Assembly: GCF_021341785.1 (NCBI RefSeq)
Contig: NZ_JAJTTF010000007.1
Location: forward strand, 186,001-250,000
DNA: 64,000 bases
Direction: 5' to 3'
DNA from: Microbacterium sp. Au-Mic1
GTDB taxonomy: Bacteria; Actinomycetota; Actinomycetes; Actinomycetales; Microbacteriaceae
The notes beneath the pieces were generated by a model. It did not search any database, was not told the DNA's origin, and was given only the letters and a program-made list of their open reading frames with translations. The translations under genes and the position numbers were made by a program. Shown one piece after another: positions 37,141 through 45,590 of this stretch (position 1 is the first letter of the stretch; each line of letters opens with the position of its first letter).

Positions 37141-37955
37141 GCGCGATCGCAGTCTCCCCCGTCCCCGCCACGACCCCGGCCCGCTCCGACTGGTTCACCC
37201 AGACCGGGCAGGTGCTGCGTCGGTGGTCGATCGTCTCGATCCGCCAGGCCTGGGGCCCCGTGATGAGCCTCATCCAGCCGGTCATCTGGATCCTGCTGTT
37301 CGGACAGGTGTTCCGCACCCTCGGCGCCCTCCCGCAGTTCGGCGGTCACGGCTACATCGACTATCTGGTCCCGGGGATCCTGATGATGACGGTGCTGTAC
37401 TCGGGTGCATGGGCCGGCACCGGTTACATCGACGACATCGAATCGGGGGTGATGGACCAGTACCTCACCTCGCCGCTGCGCCGCTCGTCGATCATCGCCG
37501 GACAGCTCCTGCAGCAGCTCATCATCAACGTGCTGCAGTCGCTCGTCGTCCTCGGGATCGGCTGGCTCGGCGGCGCGCGCTATCCCGGCGGCGTCGGCGG
37601 GATGCTCATCGCGCTCGGCATCGCCACGCTGCTCGCGGCGATCTTCTGCTGCGCATCGACAGCGGTCGCGCTCACCGCCCGCAGCCAGATCGCGTTGATC
37701 AGCCTGTCCCAGTTGATCGTGCTGCCCGCGACCTTCCTGTCGACGACGATGATGCCGGCCGCCGCCATGCCCGAGTGGGTGCAGAACGTGTCGCGGTGGA
37801 ACCCGATGACCTGGGCCGTCGAGCTCGGCCGCGGCGGGCTGTCCGGCGTCTACCCCGGCGAGGGCTGGTGGCAGGCCGCGGGCCTCGCCCTGCTCGCTGC
37901 CCTCGCGTTCTCCTGGGCGCTGCGCGCGATCCGCAGCTACCAGCGCTCGATCTGA
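37137..37955 (+). CDS. ABC-2 type permease (DrrB family)
   Basis: The 272-residue membrane protein has about six helices and the ABC-2 signature region (LSQLIVLPATFLSTTMMPAA and PEWVQNVSRWNPMTWAVELGR), the typical DrrB layout. With the ATPase it should export a drug, lipid or antibiotic; the substrate is unknown. Its start overlaps the ATPase stop. The operon ends at the terminator shared with carD. Confidence 0.92.
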   Translation: MSAIAVSPVPATTPARSDWFTQTGQVLRRWSIVSIRQAWGPVMSLIQPVIWILLFGQVFRTLGALPQFGGHGYIDYLVPGILMMTVLYSGAWAGTGYIDDIESGVMDQYLTSPLRRSSIIAGQLLQQLIINVLQSLVVLGIGWLGGARYPGGVGGMLIALGIATLLAAIFCCASTAVALTARSQIALISLSQLIVLPATFLSTTMMPAAAMPEWVQNVSRWNPMTWAVELGRGGLSGVYPGEGWWQAAGLALLAALAFSWALRAIRSYQRSI

Positions 37956-37981
37956 CGGGCTCCGATTCCGGCTGCGGACAC

Positions 37982-38020
37982 GACGAAGGGGTGGATGCCA
38001 TCGGCATCCACCCCTTCGTC
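37982..38020. terminator. Bidirectional terminator between the ABC permease gene and carD
   Basis: A perfect 18-bp stem (37982-37999 with 38003-38020) and a 3-base loop sit between convergent stops. Confidence 0.85.
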
Positions 38021-38028
38021 AGCAGAAC

Positions 38029-38511
38029 TCAGGAGGCGAGGACCTCGTCGAGCAGCGCTCCGGCCTTCTCCTCGTCGATCTTCTCCGCGAGCGCGAGCTC
38101 GGAGGTGAGGATCTGACGGGCCTTGGCGAGCATGCGCTTCTCACCCGCGGAGAGCCCGCGGTCCTGGTCGCGGCGCCACAGGTCGCGGACGACCTCGCTG
38201 ACCTTGATCACATCGCCGGAAGCGAGCTTCTCGAGGTTCGCCTTGTAACGGCGCGACCAGTTGGTCGGCTCCTCGGTGAACGGGGCGCGCAGCACCTCGA
38301 ACACCCGGTCGAGCCCCTCTTGGCCGATCACGTCGCGCACGCCGACCAGGTCGACGTTCTCCGCAGGCACCTCGATGATGAGGTCTCCCTGCGTGACGTT
38401 CAGCTTCAGGTACTTCTTGGTCTCCCCCTTGATCACACGGTCCTTGACCTCGATGATCGTCGCGGCGCCGTGGTGCGGATAGACCACGGTCTCACCAACC
38501 TCAAAAAGCAT
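38029..38511 (-). CDS. carD: RNA polymerase-binding transcription factor CarD
   Basis: The 160-residue protein begins [19 protein letters not shown], the RNA-polymerase interacting domain, and continues with a helical DNA-binding domain (about 65-160; [17 protein letters not shown] and the Trp in [13 protein letters not shown] that wedges the upstream edge of the bubble). It stabilises open promoter complexes, notably at rRNA promoters. The start is placed at 38511 because the conserved N-terminus begins there and AAAGGA precedes it. The usual neighbour ispDF is 3.3 kb away behind the inserted PadR cassette. Confidence 0.96.
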   Translation of the reverse strand: MLFEVGETVVYPHHGAATIIEVKDRVIKGETKKYLKLNVTQGDLIIEVPAENVDLVGVRDVIGQEGLDRVFEVLRAPFTEEPTNWSRRYKANLEKLASGDVIKVSEVVRDLWRRDQDRGLSAGEKRMLAKARQILTSELALAEKIDEEKAGALLDEVLAS

Positions 38512-38679
38512 AAAGTCGTGTCCTTTCGGCAACCTCCAGGATACCACAGCGGGAATGCGCTAAGGTTCGCGCCCCCCGCCTCGACGAACAGCACCGCGCG
38601 CACGCGAGGCGAGCCGTGCGTCGCGGACGGGTGCCCCTAGAATGGTGCTGGATCATCACGTGAATTTTCTGGAGGACCC

Positions 38680-39225
38680 GTGAAATCGCGCCTTGCTGCG
38701 TCCATCGCCCTCAGCGCCCTCGTCATCGTCGGCGCCACCGGGTGCGCCGGGATCACTCCGCAGGCGACCACCATCGACTACTCGGCCTCCGACGGCGCGA
38801 ACGTTCCCAAGAACGGCCCGATCGAGGTCCGCAACGCCTTCATCGTGGTGAACGACGCCGGCACGCTCGGCAACCTCGTCGCGGGCTTGGTCAACACCAC
38901 GTCCGACGCGCAGACGATCCACATCTCGATCGGAGACGGCCCGAGCCAGAGCGTCCGCATCGCGGGCCAGAAGGCGGTGAGCCTCGGTGGCGACGACGCG
39001 AAGCCGATGACCTTCGAGAACCTCGACACCAAGGCCGGGGAGACCATCGACGTCTACTTCCAGTCCGGCGACGCGGAGGGCGTCAAGTACGCGATCCCCG
39101 TGCTCGACGGCACCCTCTCCTACTACTCGCAGCTGGTCCCGACCGCGCAGCCGAGCCCGACCTCCACCCCGGTCGCCCCGGCCGTCGAGGTCACCCCGAC
39201 GCCCAGCGAGACCCCGGTCGGCTGA
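38680..39225 (+). CDS. LpqE-like lipoprotein
   Basis: The 181-residue protein has a lipoprotein signal peptide (1-21) with lipobox ATGC and lipidation at Cys22, then an immunoglobulin-like beta domain (about 35-150; IEVRNAFIVVNDAG, YYSQLVP) and a Pro/Thr/Ser tail. It corresponds by position and pattern to LpqE, which lies next to carD in mycobacteria and has a PCu(A)C-like fold; the Met/His copper ligands are not obvious here, so copper binding is not claimed. The GTG start follows GGAGGACCC, with TAGAAT at 38638-38643 as likely -10. Confidence 0.83.
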   Translation: MKSRLAASIALSALVIVGATGCAGITPQATTIDYSASDGANVPKNGPIEVRNAFIVVNDAGTLGNLVAGLVNTTSDAQTIHISIGDGPSQSVRIAGQKAVSLGGDDAKPMTFENLDTKAGETIDVYFQSGDAEGVKYAIPVLDGTLSYYSQLVPTAQPSPTSTPVAPAVEVTPTPSETPVG

Positions 39226-39241
39226 GCCCCGGCGTTCCGCA

Positions 39242-39278
39242 GAGAGCCCCCGGAATCCGTGAGGATCCGGGGGCTCTC
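39242..39278. terminator. Bidirectional terminator between the LpqE-like gene and regX3
   Basis: A 16-bp stem with one bulged A (39242-39258 with 39263-39278) and a GTGA loop lies between convergent stops. Confidence 0.75.
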
Positions 39279-39292
39279 GCGTGTGCGGCGGG

Positions 39293-39976
39293 TCAGCCCT
39301 CGAAGCGGTACCCGAGCCCGCGCACGGTGACGAGCATGACCGGCTCGGACGGGTTCTGCTCGATGCGCGAGCGGATCCGCTTGATGTGCACGTCGAGGGT
39401 CTTGGTGTCGCCGAAGTAGTCGCTCCCCCACACCCGGTCGATCAGCTGGCCGCGGGTGAGCACGCGCCCGGAGTTGCGCATGAGCACCTCGAGCAGCTCG
39501 AACTCCTTGAGCGGCATGTTGATGACCTCGCCGTCGACCGCGACGGTGTGCCGGTCGATGTCGACGGTGACGCGGCCGCCCTCCAGGATGCGCTCATCGA
39601 CGTCCTCCTCGGCCTGCACGACCCGCCGCAGCACGGCACGCATGCGGGCGAGCAGTTCGCGGGAAGAGTACGGCTTGGTGATGTAGTCGTCGGCCCCCAG
39701 CTCGAGACCCACCACGATGTCCACCTCGGAGTCCTTCGCGGTGAGCATGATGATCGGCACGGCGGACGCGGTGCGGATCTGACGACACACCTCTGTGCCG
39801 GGCATGCCGGGCAGCATCAGATCGAGCAGGACGATGTCGGCCCCGCCCTCGCGGAACAGGGCGAGGGCCGTGGGGCCGTCCTCGGCGATCTCGACCTCGT
39901 AGCCCTCCCGGCGCAGCAGGTAGGCGAGCGGGTCGGCGAGATCGGGCTCGTCTTCGACGAGGAGGATGCGGGTCAT
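39293..39976 (-). CDS. regX3: Response regulator RegX3 (phosphate regulation)
   Basis: The 227-residue OmpR-family protein has phospho-acceptor Asp52 (LLDLMLPG), Lys101 (ITKPY) and a winged helix ending VTVRGLGYRFEG. Sequence and operon with senX3 identify RegX3, the functional PhoB equivalent in actinobacteria. When phosphate is scarce it should activate pst, ppk-related and phosphatase genes. Its gene overlaps senX3 by four bases. Candidate Pho boxes lie upstream of pstS (54141) and in the senX3-phoU gap (41318). Confidence 0.95.
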   Translation of the reverse strand: MTRILLVEDEPDLADPLAYLLRREGYEVEIAEDGPTALALFREGGADIVLLDLMLPGMPGTEVCRQIRTASAVPIIMLTAKDSEVDIVVGLELGADDYITKPYSSRELLARMRAVLRRVVQAEEDVDERILEGGRVTVDIDRHTVAVDGEVINMPLKEFELLEVLMRNSGRVLTRGQLIDRVWGSDYFGDTKTLDVHIKRIRSRIEQNPSEPVMLVTVRGLGYRFEG

Positions 39977-41244
39977 ACGAGTTCTCCGGTATCGGTGCGG
40001 ATCGTGTCCGTGGTGTTCGCGGGCGACGGGGCGAGACGCGAGGCCTTGCGCGCCTGACGCTTCTTCTTGCTCTTGTCCTTCGGTTTCTTGCTCTTGCGCG
40101 AGACGACATCCTCATCGACATCGGGGCTCGCGATCTGCGGCAGGCGCATGGTGAACGTGGAGCCGCGGCCCGGGCGCGACCACAGCCGCACCTCGCCGCC
40201 GTGACGCTGCGTGGCGTGCTTCACGATCGACAGCCCGAGGCCGGTGCCGCCGGTGCGACGGGAGCGGGCCTCGTCGGCCCGGTAGAACCGTTCGAAGATG
40301 CGCTCGCGGTCGGCCTCCTCGATGCCGATGCCCTGGTCCGCGACCGAGATCTCGACCACGCCGTCGTCGATGCGCACGCCGACGCCCACGCGGGATCCGC
40401 GCGGTGAATAGACGATCGCGTTCGCGATGAGGTTGCCGACCGCCTCGATGAGGATCTGGCCGTCGCCCTGCACCCAGGCGCCGCGGTCGCCGCCGCGGCT
40501 CAGCTCGACCCCGGCCGAGGCCGCCTGCACGGCGTGCGCCTCGACGCTGGTGGCGATGACCTCGTCGATCGCGACGGCGCCGAACGTGCCGAGCCCGTCG
40601 GAGGACTGCAGCCGGGAGAGGCTCATGATGCGGCCGGTGAGTTGGCCGAGACGCGCGGCCTCGGCCTGGATCCTGGTCGCGAACGCCCGTACCTGGGCGG
40701 GGTCGTCGGCGGCCGACTCGATGGCCTCGGCCAGCAGACTCACGGCTCCCACGGGGGTCTTCAGCTCGTGACTGGTGTTGGCCACGAAGTCGGTGCGCAT
40801 CTGCTCGAGGCGCTCCTGCTCGGTGACGTCGCGGATGATGAGAAGGCTCAGGCGCGGGCCGATGCGGCTCGCCCTGGCGGCCACCAGCCGCGGATCGAGG
40901 TTGCGCCCGCCGCGCGCGAGGCGCAGCGTCGCCGTCTCCGAGCCGCCCTCGCGCACCGCGCGTACGAGCCGGCTCAGCTCGGCGTTCTCGAGCGTGGCGC
41001 CGACACCGATGCCGAAGCGCGCGGCGGCCGTGCTCGCAGCCGTGACGAGCCCGGACGGATCCACCGCGCAGGCGGCGTCGTCCATGGCTGCCAGCACGTC
41101 GGTGAGGCCGTCGGGGAGCTCGCTGGACGCCTGCTGCTCCGCCGCGGTCCTCGCGCGCATCGCGGCCACGATCATCGCAGTGATGCCTGCGCCGATCGCG
41201 ACTCCGAGCCCGAGGGCGAGGAGGGCGAGCAGAGTGCTGTCCAT
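39973..41244 (-). CDS. senX3: Sensor histidine kinase SenX3
   Basis: The 423-residue kinase has one N-terminal membrane helix (about 4-30), a PAS-like domain (about 45-140), HisKA with His159 in NTSHELKTPVG, and an ATPase domain with NLIANAIVYSP, DQGIGI and GGTGLGLSIVKH. The short periplasmic part means it senses through partners, in other bacteria PhoU and the Pst transporter. The C-terminal tail (about 388-423) is rich in Lys (KSKKPKDKSKKKR), which I do not recall from the mycobacterial protein. It is divergent from phoU. Confidence 0.95.
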   Translation of the reverse strand: MDSTLLALLALGLGVAIGAGITAMIVAAMRARTAAEQQASSELPDGLTDVLAAMDDAACAVDPSGLVTAASTAAARFGIGVGATLENAELSRLVRAVREGGSETATLRLARGGRNLDPRLVAARASRIGPRLSLLIIRDVTEQERLEQMRTDFVANTSHELKTPVGAVSLLAEAIESAADDPAQVRAFATRIQAEAARLGQLTGRIMSLSRLQSSDGLGTFGAVAIDEVIATSVEAHAVQAASAGVELSRGGDRGAWVQGDGQILIEAVGNLIANAIVYSPRGSRVGVGVRIDDGVVEISVADQGIGIEEADRERIFERFYRADEARSRRTGGTGLGLSIVKHATQRHGGEVRLWSRPGRGSTFTMRLPQIASPDVDEDVVSRKSKKPKDKSKKKRQARKASRLAPSPANTTDTIRTDTGELV

Positions 41245-41317
41245 GGTGACCAGCGTAGAGGTCGTTCATCCCCCGGATCCGCGGGTTCGCGCCTCGCGCA
41301 CCCCCTGGCGCGCTAGT

Positions 41318-41346
41318 GTTCACGAGGACGGCACCAATCGTTAACC
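41318..41346. promoter_or_regulatory. Candidate Pho box between senX3 and phoU
   Basis: GTTCACG (41318-41324) and GTTAACC (41340-41346) are 22 bases apart, two turns of the 11-base period used by PhoP/RegX3-type repeats; the middle unit is degenerate. The site is 129 bases upstream of phoU. Confidence 0.45.
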
Positions 41347-41474
41347 TTCGCCGAAGAGAATCGCCACGTGCGTGTCACGACCCGTGATGGGCACCGTCCC
41401 GTGCCCGCTCTGCGGGCCGCCGTGCGACTCAGACCATCCGGTGCCCCGGGTCACAGAACGAAAGGTGCGCAGCC

Positions 41475-42185
41475 ATGCGCGAAGTCTTCCACCAGTCCCT
41501 CGAGGATCTGCAGTCGCAGCTCGTCGAGATCGCCGACCTCGTGGCCGTGTCGATCGAGAAGGCCACCCGCTCGTTCGCGACCAGCGACGTCGCACTGGCC
41601 GAGGAGGTCATCGCCGACGACGCCCGCATCGACGAGCTCGCGGTCGCGCTCGACGAGCAGGCCATCGAGATCCTCGCCCGCCAGCAGCCCGTGGCCCGCG
41701 ACCTGCGCATCGTCGTGACGGCGCTGCGGGTGAGCGCATCCCTCGAGCGCATGGGCGACATGTCCGAGCACATCGCCCAGCTTGCACGACTGCGCTTCCC
41801 CGAGCGCGCCATCCCGAAGGGCCTGAAGGGCACCTTCACCCGCATGGGCGAGCTGGACGTCGAGATCGCGCGCACGCTCTCCGAGCTGCTGCGCACGCAG
41901 GACCTGCGCTTCGCCGACGCGATCCGCAACGCCGACGACGACGTGGACGAGCTGCACGCCAGCGTCTTCGAGAAGGTGCTCAGCGACAACTGGAAGGGCG
42001 AGGCCGGCGCCACCGTCGACGCCACCCTGGCCAGCCGCTACCACGAGCGCTTCGCCGACCACGCGGTCGCCGTCGCGAAGAAGGTCGTCTACCTGGCCAC
42101 CGGCGACTGGGCCGTCGATGAGGAGCACATCGCCCTCGCCGTCGAGGCGCAGGCGGAGGCTGAGGCCGGATCCGGTCTGGCCTGA
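41475..42185 (+). CDS. phoU: Phosphate signalling protein PhoU
   Basis: The 236-residue protein has two PhoU repeats, each a three-helix bundle with the metal-binding ExxxD pattern (SLERMGDMSEHIA in the first, ERFADHAVAVAKK in the second). PhoU holds SenX3 in its inactive state when phosphate is plentiful and limits Pst activity. GAAAGG lies about nine bases upstream of the ATG. It is divergent from senX3 and ends at a strong terminator. Confidence 0.95.
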   Translation: MREVFHQSLEDLQSQLVEIADLVAVSIEKATRSFATSDVALAEEVIADDARIDELAVALDEQAIEILARQQPVARDLRIVVTALRVSASLERMGDMSEHIAQLARLRFPERAIPKGLKGTFTRMGELDVEIARTLSELLRTQDLRFADAIRNADDDVDELHASVFEKVLSDNWKGEAGATVDATLASRYHERFADHAVAVAKKVVYLATGDWAVDEEHIALAVEAQAEAEAGSGLA

Positions 42186-42197
42186 CCCCGCCACGTC

Positions 42198-42335
42198 GAA
42201 GATCCGCCCCGCCGTTCGGTTCGGGGCGGATCTTCTCGTTTCGGGGCGCGTCACGATCGGAATTCCCGGGAGAGCGCGCCCCGGAAAGACGGATCCCGCC
42301 CCGAACCGGCTCTGAGAACCGGTCGGGACGGGATC
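42198..42335. terminator. Terminator cluster between phoU and gpmA
   Basis: Three hairpins fill the gap between convergent phoU and gpmA. The phoU one is a perfect 14-bp stem (42198-42211 with 42222-42235) followed by TCGTTTCG. A middle one has GGGGCGCG with CGCGCCCC. The gpmA one (42292-42335) pairs about 16 bp with one mismatch and one bulge. Confidence 0.75.
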
Positions 42336-42348
42336 GACGTTCTCCGGC

Positions 42349-43092
42349 CTACTTCTTGCCCTGGTTCGCCACCGCCGCGGCACCCGCAGCGGCCGCCTCG
42401 GGGTCGAGGTAGCGACCGGGCCCGGTGGGCACGTTGTCGTCGTCGAGCTCGTAGACCAGCGGGATGCCGGTCGGGATGTTGAGCTCGGCGATGTCGGCGT
42501 CGCTGATGCCCTCGAGGTGCTTCACGAGACCGCGCAGCGAGTTGCCGTGCGCCGTGACGAGCACCGTCTTGCCGCTCTCGAGATCGGGCACGATCGCCTC
42601 GTGCCAGTAGGGCAGCAGACGGTCGATGACGAGCTTGAGCGACTCGGTGCGGGGAACTTCGCCGTCGATGCCGACGTAGCGGGGGTCGTTCACCTGGCTG
42701 TACTCGCTGTCGTCGTCGAGCGGGGGCGGCGGCACATCGAAGGAGCGGCGCCACAGCTGGAACTGCTCGGGCCCGAACTCCTCGAGCGTCTGCGCCTTGT
42801 CCTTGCCCTGGAGGGCGCCGTAGTGGCGCTCGTTGAGGCGCCAGGAACGGCTCACCGGGATCCACAGCCGATCAGCGGCGTCGAGCGCGATGTTCGCGGT
42901 CTGGATCGCGCGGCTGAGCAGCGACGTGTGCAGCACGTCGGGCAGGATCCCCGCCTCGGCGAGCAGCTCGCCACCGCGGAGGGCTTCCGCCCTCCCCTGC
43001 TCGTTCAGACGGACGTCCACCCAGCCGGTGAACAGGTTCAGCTCGTTCCACTCGCTCCGGCCGTGGCGGAGCAGGATCAGGGTGCGGGTCAT
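42349..43092 (-). CDS. gpmA: 2,3-bisphosphoglycerate-dependent phosphoglycerate mutase
   Basis: The 247-residue glycolytic enzyme has the RHG motif [10 protein letters not shown] with the phospho-accepting His, then [15 protein letters not shown], the [16 protein letters not shown] block and the second catalytic His in [12 protein letters not shown]. It interconverts 3- and 2-phosphoglycerate. Full length. TAGGCT six bases upstream of the ATG gives a leaderless pattern, though GGGAGC is also present. Confidence 0.96.
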   Translation of the reverse strand: MTRTLILLRHGRSEWNELNLFTGWVDVRLNEQGRAEALRGGELLAEAGILPDVLHTSLLSRAIQTANIALDAADRLWIPVSRSWRLNERHYGALQGKDKAQTLEEFGPEQFQLWRRSFDVPPPPLDDDSEYSQVNDPRYVGIDGEVPRTESLKLVIDRLLPYWHEAIVPDLESGKTVLVTAHGNSLRGLVKHLEGISDADIAELNIPTGIPLVYELDDDNVPTGPGRYLDPEAAAAGAAAVANQGKK

Positions 43093-43240
43093 GCTCCCAG
43101 CCTACGGCGTGCCCCGCACGGGCTCGACGCCCGCGTCATCGCATGACGGCGCCTCCTTAGAAGACGCATAGCGGACGGATAGGCCCGGATCCGACGGGCT
43201 CGAGAGGATCCTTCTGTCAGCACCGAGAGAGGATCCGGAC

Positions 43241-44206
43241 ATGAGCACCTTCCCCGACCCGACCCGCACGCCCGACGGCCCCGCGTACGAGGGCCGCCTG
43301 CTCGATCGCCCCGAGGAGGAGGTCGTGGATCAGGGCGCGCCGTTCGACATCCGCACCCTGATGTCGCGTCGCACGGTGCTGAGCCTCGTCGGGCTCGGCG
43401 CGGGCGGTGCGGTGCTGGCGGCGTGCGCACCGGTGGCCTCGAACGCCGCGTCCACGGCGTCCCCGATGCCCACCGTCACCAGCACGCCGAGCCCGTCCGC
43501 GACGTCGGCGGCCACCACGGCCGTGCCCGCGGCGGAGATCCCCGATGAGACCGCCGGCCCCTACCCCGGCGACGGCTCGAACGGCCCGGATGCGCTGACC
43601 GATTCCGGCATCGTGCGGCAGGACATCCGCTCGTCGATCGGAGGGGGCACCACGGCGTCCGGCGTGCCGCTGACGTTCTCACTGAACATCCTCGACATGG
43701 CGCCCGGGGACGCGCCGTTCGCCGGTGTCGCCGTCTACGCCTGGCACTGCAACGCCGCCGGAGGGTACTCGATGTACTCATCGGGCATCGAGGACGAGAC
43801 CTACCTGCGCGGGGTCCAGGTCGCCGACGCCGACGCCGACGGGAGGGTCTCCTTCACCTCGATCTTCCCCGGCTGCTACTCGGGGCGCTGGCCGCACATC
43901 CACTTCGAGGTGTATCCGACCGCCGCCGATGTCACCGACTCTGCGAACGCGATCGCCACCTCGCAGATCGCCTTGCCCCAGTCCGCCTGCGCGGCCGTGT
44001 ACGCGACCGCGGGCTACGACGGCTCGGCGCAGAACCTCGCGCAGACCTCGCTGTCCACCGACAACGTGTTCGGCGATGACGGCGGTGCGCTGCAGATCGC
44101 GGCGATGACCGGCGACGCGGCGAGCGGCTACACCGCGACGCTCACCGTGCGCGTGGACACCCGGACCGCCCCGACGGGCGGGTCGATGGGCGCGGGTCCG
44201 CGCTGA
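43241..44206 (+). CDS. Exported intradiol dioxygenase-like lipoprotein
   Basis: The 321-residue protein has a twin-arginine-like signal (MSRRTVLSLVGLGAGGAVL) with lipobox LAAC, preceded by about 40 extra N-terminal residues, then a Ser/Thr linker and a beta-sandwich domain (about 100-290). The non-haem iron ligands of intradiol dioxygenases are all present: Tyr176, Tyr213, His219 and His221 (WPHIHFE). The Tat signal fits export of a folded iron enzyme. The substrate is unknown; an extracellular catechol or a structural role are both possible. GAGAGGATCC precedes the ATG. Confidence 0.87.
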   Translation: MSTFPDPTRTPDGPAYEGRLLDRPEEEVVDQGAPFDIRTLMSRRTVLSLVGLGAGGAVLAACAPVASNAASTASPMPTVTSTPSPSATSAATTAVPAAEIPDETAGPYPGDGSNGPDALTDSGIVRQDIRSSIGGGTTASGVPLTFSLNILDMAPGDAPFAGVAVYAWHCNAAGGYSMYSSGIEDETYLRGVQVADADADGRVSFTSIFPGCYSGRWPHIHFEVYPTAADVTDSANAIATSQIALPQSACAAVYATAGYDGSAQNLAQTSLSTDNVFGDDGGALQIAAMTGDAASGYTATLTVRVDTRTAPTGGSMGAGPR

Positions 44207-44218
44207 CCGCCGTGCGCG

Positions 44219-44722
44219 CTATGCCCCCGTCGGCCGCGTCGCGGGCGCCGGGGTCAGGTCCTTCCCGTACCAGCGGTCGGCGTAGGGCTCGGCGTTGAAC
44301 GCCTCGACCGAGAGGAAGCCGAGGCTCTCGTACATCGCGCAGGCCTCGACGAGATCGGAGCGGGTGTTGAGTCGGAGCGATCGCAGGCCCCGAGCGCGAG
44401 CGGCCTCCTCGAGTGCGAGGATCAGGCAGCGCGCGATGCCCCTGCCCCGCGCGGCCGGCAGCGTGAAGACCTTGGTGAGCTCGGCATGGCCCTCCACGAA
44501 GCGCGCCCCGGCGCATGCGACGACGGCCTCGCCGTCCCGTACCAGGAGCAGGATCCCGGTGTCGCCCTGCAGGTCGTCGTAGGGCTCGTCCGCCAGGACC
44601 GCCGCCCGTTCCGCCTCCGTGGCGGGCCTGCCGTGATACCGCGAGACGACCTCGGTGAGATAGGTGCGCACGATCGCATCCGCGTCCGCGGTGCCCGGGA
44701 TTCCGACCTCGATCGTCTGCAC
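44219..44722 (-). CDS. GNAT-family N-acetyltransferase
   Basis: The 167-residue protein has the acetyl-CoA binding motif A (FTLPAARGRGIARCLILAL) and a C-terminal NTRSDLVEACAMYESLGF typical of GNAT enzymes. The acceptor is unknown. The GTG start at 44722 has TAGGCT six bases upstream and no Shine-Dalgarno. It is divergent from the methyltransferase gene. Confidence 0.88.
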   Translation of the reverse strand: MQTIEVGIPGTADADAIVRTYLTEVVSRYHGRPATEAERAAVLADEPYDDLQGDTGILLLVRDGEAVVACAGARFVEGHAELTKVFTLPAARGRGIARCLILALEEAARARGLRSLRLNTRSDLVEACAMYESLGFLSVEAFNAEPYADRWYGKDLTPAPATRPTGA

Positions 44723-44762
44723 TCGGAAAGCCTACGGGGTCGCGACCGGGCAGGATGGTCCC

Positions 44763-45584
44763 ATGGCGTCCTCTCCGCTCGGCCGGCCCACCCGGGGCAC
44801 CACCGGCACCAACCGGCTGCGACGCAACGACCGCTGGATCGCCGCCTCGCCCGCGTTCCGTCGTGCGGCGGATCCGCTCGTCGTCGACCTGGGTTTCGGA
44901 GCCAGCGGCGTCACCGCCTTCGAGCTCGCCGCACGCCTCATCCGGGTGCGACCGGACGCCGAGGTGCTCGGGCTCGAGCTGGACCCCGAGCGCGTGGCGA
45001 CGGCGCTGGCCCAGCTCTCGGAGCTCCGCGGCGGCGCCGGCCACTTCGCCGCCGACCTGCCCGTCTCGTTCGCCCGGGGCGGGTTCGAGGTGCCGCTGCC
45101 GTCGGGGCGCAGGGCCGCCGTGATCCGCGCGATGAACGTGCTGCGGCAATACGACGAGGCCGACGTGCCCGAGGCATGGGCCCGGATGGCGTCGCGGCTC
45201 GCCCCCGGCGGTCTGCTCGTGGAGGGCACCTGCGACGAGATCGGCCGCATCGCGACCTTCGTCGACGTGGATCAGGGCGGCGTGCCGCAGCGTTTCACGC
45301 TGTCGCTCCGGCTCGCGGATCTGGAGCGGCCGTCGGTCGTCGCCGAGCGCCTGCCCAAGGCCCTCATCCACCACAACGTGCCGGGCGAGCGGATCCACGC
45401 CCTGCTCGCGGATCTGGACCGCGAGTGGGAGCGCGCGGCGCCGCTGTCCGCATTCGGGGCGACCCAGCGCTTCCTCGCCGCCGTCGCGGCTCTCCGCGAA
45501 GCCGGTCACCCGGTGCTCGGCACCCGCGCCCGCTGGCGCCTGGGTGAGCTCACCGTGCCGTGGAGCGCCGTGACCCCGAGCTGA
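44763..45584 (+). CDS. SAM-dependent class I methyltransferase
   Basis: The 273-residue protein has motif I VVDLGFGASG, an acidic end of strand 2 in GLELDPERV, and AVIRAMNVLRQYDEADV at the active-site region. The fold is a standard Rossmann methyltransferase; neither an RNA- nor a DNA-specific motif is present, so the substrate is open. The ATG at 44763 is chosen where the conserved region begins. It is divergent from the GNAT gene. Confidence 0.87.
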   Translation: MASSPLGRPTRGTTGTNRLRRNDRWIAASPAFRRAADPLVVDLGFGASGVTAFELAARLIRVRPDAEVLGLELDPERVATALAQLSELRGGAGHFAADLPVSFARGGFEVPLPSGRRAAVIRAMNVLRQYDEADVPEAWARMASRLAPGGLLVEGTCDEIGRIATFVDVDQGGVPQRFTLSLRLADLERPSVVAERLPKALIHHNVPGERIHALLADLDREWERAAPLSAFGATQRFLAAVAALREAGHPVLGTRARWRLGELTVPWSAVTPS

Positions 45585-45590
45585 GCCCGC

